A DNA stretch of 64,000 nucleotides from Bauldia sp963759235 (GTDB lineage: Bacteria; Pseudomonadota; Alphaproteobacteria; Rhizobiales; Kaistiaceae): the NCBI GenBank assembly GCA_963759235.1, contig CAVWYO010000006.1, forward strand, positions 744,001-808,000, read 5' to 3'. Position numbers and translations under genes: made by a program. How positions within the stretch are numbered: the stretch's first letter is position 1; the number at the start of each line of letters is the position of its first letter. The notes under the pieces were generated by a model. That model searched no databases. It saw nothing but the letters and a program-made list of their open reading frames with translations, and was not told the origin of the DNA. Shown one piece after another: positions 62,966 to 64,000 of the stretch.

Positions 62966-64000
62966 ATGCCCAGACATCTCATCGCCCTTGGAGGCGCGGC
63001 TCTCCTGCTCGGCGTATCGACGATCGCCCTGCAGGCGCAGATGGTGGAACCGACCGCGGTGCCGCCCCCACCCACTTTCGCCGCCCAAGGCAAGATCACC
63101 TTCGTCGGCCGCGATGACATCGAGGAGTTCAAGGCGCTGCCGGCGTATCACGAGCCGGATTGGGTCACGAAGAACTTCGTCGACACCGGCAAGCTGCCGC
63201 CGGTGGCAGAGCGGCTGCCCAAGGAACCGCTGGTCTTCAAGACCGGCGACATGCCCGACGGGGTCGGCCAGTATGGCGGCACGCTCCGCCATGTCATCGG
63301 CGGCCGGCCGCAAGGCTGGAACTGGATCGCCGGCCAGGTGCAGGGATGGGGTGGCGTCTCCTACGCGATGTGGGAATGCCTGACCCGTACCGGGCCGCTC
63401 TTCCACGTGAAGGCCGACGAGCTCGAGCCGCTGCCCAACCTCGCCAAAAGCTGGGAGTGGTCGGACGACGGCCATCAGCTGACCATGCACCTCATCGAGG
63501 GCGCGAAGTGGTCGGACGGCGCACCGTTCAACGCCGACGACGTCATGTTCTTCTGGGAGGACAACGTCCTCGACCCCAACGTCGCCCCGCAGGGCGGCGC
63601 AACGCCGGAGGCATTCGGCGAGGGCACCACGCTGAAGAAGATCGACGACTACACCGTGCTGTGGACGTTCAAGGACGCCTTCCCCAAGCAGTACCTCTAC
63701 GCCATGGCGTTCGGGTCGTTCTGTCCGGGGCCGGCTCACATCATGAAGCCGCAGCACCCGAAATACTCCAACAACACATACGACCAGTATGTGAACGCCT
63801 TCCCGCCGGACATGCTCAACTTCCCGACGATGGGCGCCTGGGTGCCGGTCGCCTACCGGCCTGACGACATCATCGTGACCCGGCGCAATCCCTACTACTG
63901 GAAGGTCGACGAACAGGGCAACCAGCTGCCCTATTTCGACGAGGTCCAGTACAAGCTGTCGACCTGGGCCGATCGCGACGTCCAGGCGGTGGCGGGCTCC
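62966..64000 (+). CDS. ABC transporter substrate-binding protein, family 5, partial at window end
   Basis: The first 345 residues of a periplasmic binding protein; the frame is open to the last base. A signal peptide (LIALGGAALLLGVSTIALQA) is followed by VGQYGGTLRHVIGGRPQGWNW, then SDGHQLTMHLIEGAKWSDGA, FNADDVMFFWEDNVL and ITRRNPYYWKVDEQGNQLPY. This class often serves oligosaccharide-linked loci despite the 'peptide' name. The GAGGGAGGAACA ribosome site fixes ATG 62966. It follows the GH4 gene by 117 bases and is likely the start of its transporter operon. Confidence 0.88.
   Translation, partial: MPRHLIALGGAALLLGVSTIALQAQMVEPTAVPPPPTFAAQGKITFVGRDDIEEFKALPAYHEPDWVTKNFVDTGKLPPVAERLPKEPLVFKTGDMPDGVGQYGGTLRHVIGGRPQGWNWIAGQVQGWGGVSYAMWECLTRTGPLFHVKADELEPLPNLAKSWEWSDDGHQLTMHLIEGAKWSDGAPFNADDVMFFWEDNVLDPNVAPQGGATPEAFGEGTTLKKIDDYTVLWTFKDAFPKQYLYAMAFGSFCPGPAHIMKPQHPKYSNNTYDQYVNAFPPDMLNFPTMGAWVPVAYRPDDIIVTRRNPYYWKVDEQGNQLPYFDEVQYKLSTWADRDVQAVAGS

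Overview
The window is high-GC DNA from an alphaproteobacterium, most likely of the order Hyphomicrobiales (Rhizobiales). The supporting evidence is gene order and family distribution: a small SRP RNA directly before dnaX; a DnaX that has lost its zinc cysteines; the divergent kdsB / cycM-type cytochrome c pair next to pheA; the run murA - DUF2948 - hisD - UPF0262 - infA - maf - yacG - tRNA-Phe; 5-aminolevulinate synthase (Shemin pathway); and a NudC / HIT / cupin neighbourhood. KdsB and an LpxO-like hydroxylase indicate a Gram-negative LPS-bearing envelope. The genus cannot be named from sequence alone.

Layout. 0-4 kb: a DNA-damage pair, ligase-associated DEXH helicase divergent from its MBL-fold exonuclease; the helicase carries an in-frame palindromic repeat insertion. 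4-8.3 kb: an MBL hydrolase divergent from a TetR regulator with paired operators, then cupin, nudC, HIT and DUF998 genes. 8.3-13.3 kb: SRP RNA, dnaX, ybaB and recR, with three unrelated metabolic genes wedged before recR. 13.3-18.8 kb: a UvrD-type helicase, then an AT-richer glycan island (GT2/CDP-glycerol transferase fusion plus pyruvyl transferase). 19-22 kb: a split YeeE/YedE pair, a small membrane protein and a MazEF-like module whose antitoxin is frameshifted. 21.8-24.4 kb: pheA, kdsB and a membrane-anchored cytochrome c.

24.5-33.9 kb holds a Yej-type peptide ABC transporter operon (two binding proteins, two permeases, a double ATPase), interrupted by a CDF metal exporter and a PIN toxin-antitoxin pair. 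35.2-40.4 kb holds hemA followed on the same strand by four c-type cytochrome genes (seven haem motifs in all), with two FNR/FixK-type boxes. 40.4-49.9 kb is mixed metabolism: an LpxO-like hydroxylase, a lytic transglycosylase, two alpha/beta hydrolases, an orphan NuoE-like formate dehydrogenase gamma subunit, a sorbitol-dehydrogenase-like SDR, a frameshifted D-threonine aldolase-like gene beside a decayed ABC binding-protein fragment, a Gfo/Idh/MocA oxidoreductase, a CaiB-like CoA-transferase and a DUF442/TIGR01244 protein.

50-55.8 kb is a conserved housekeeping block bounded by tRNA-Thr and tRNA-Phe. Beyond tRNA-Phe lies less GC-rich accessory DNA with a cupin and a winged-helix/TPR regulator. 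58.7-64 kb is a carbohydrate-like locus: a frameshifted tryptophan-halogenase-family gene, an AraC regulator, a divergent GH4 alpha-galactosidase and a peptide-type ABC binding protein that runs off the window.

The most interesting candidate system is the hemA-cytochrome cluster with its matching FNR-type sites, which looks like an oxygen-regulated, uncharacterised electron-transfer chain. Three genes carry clean single-base frameshifts, which may be true decay or assembly errors.
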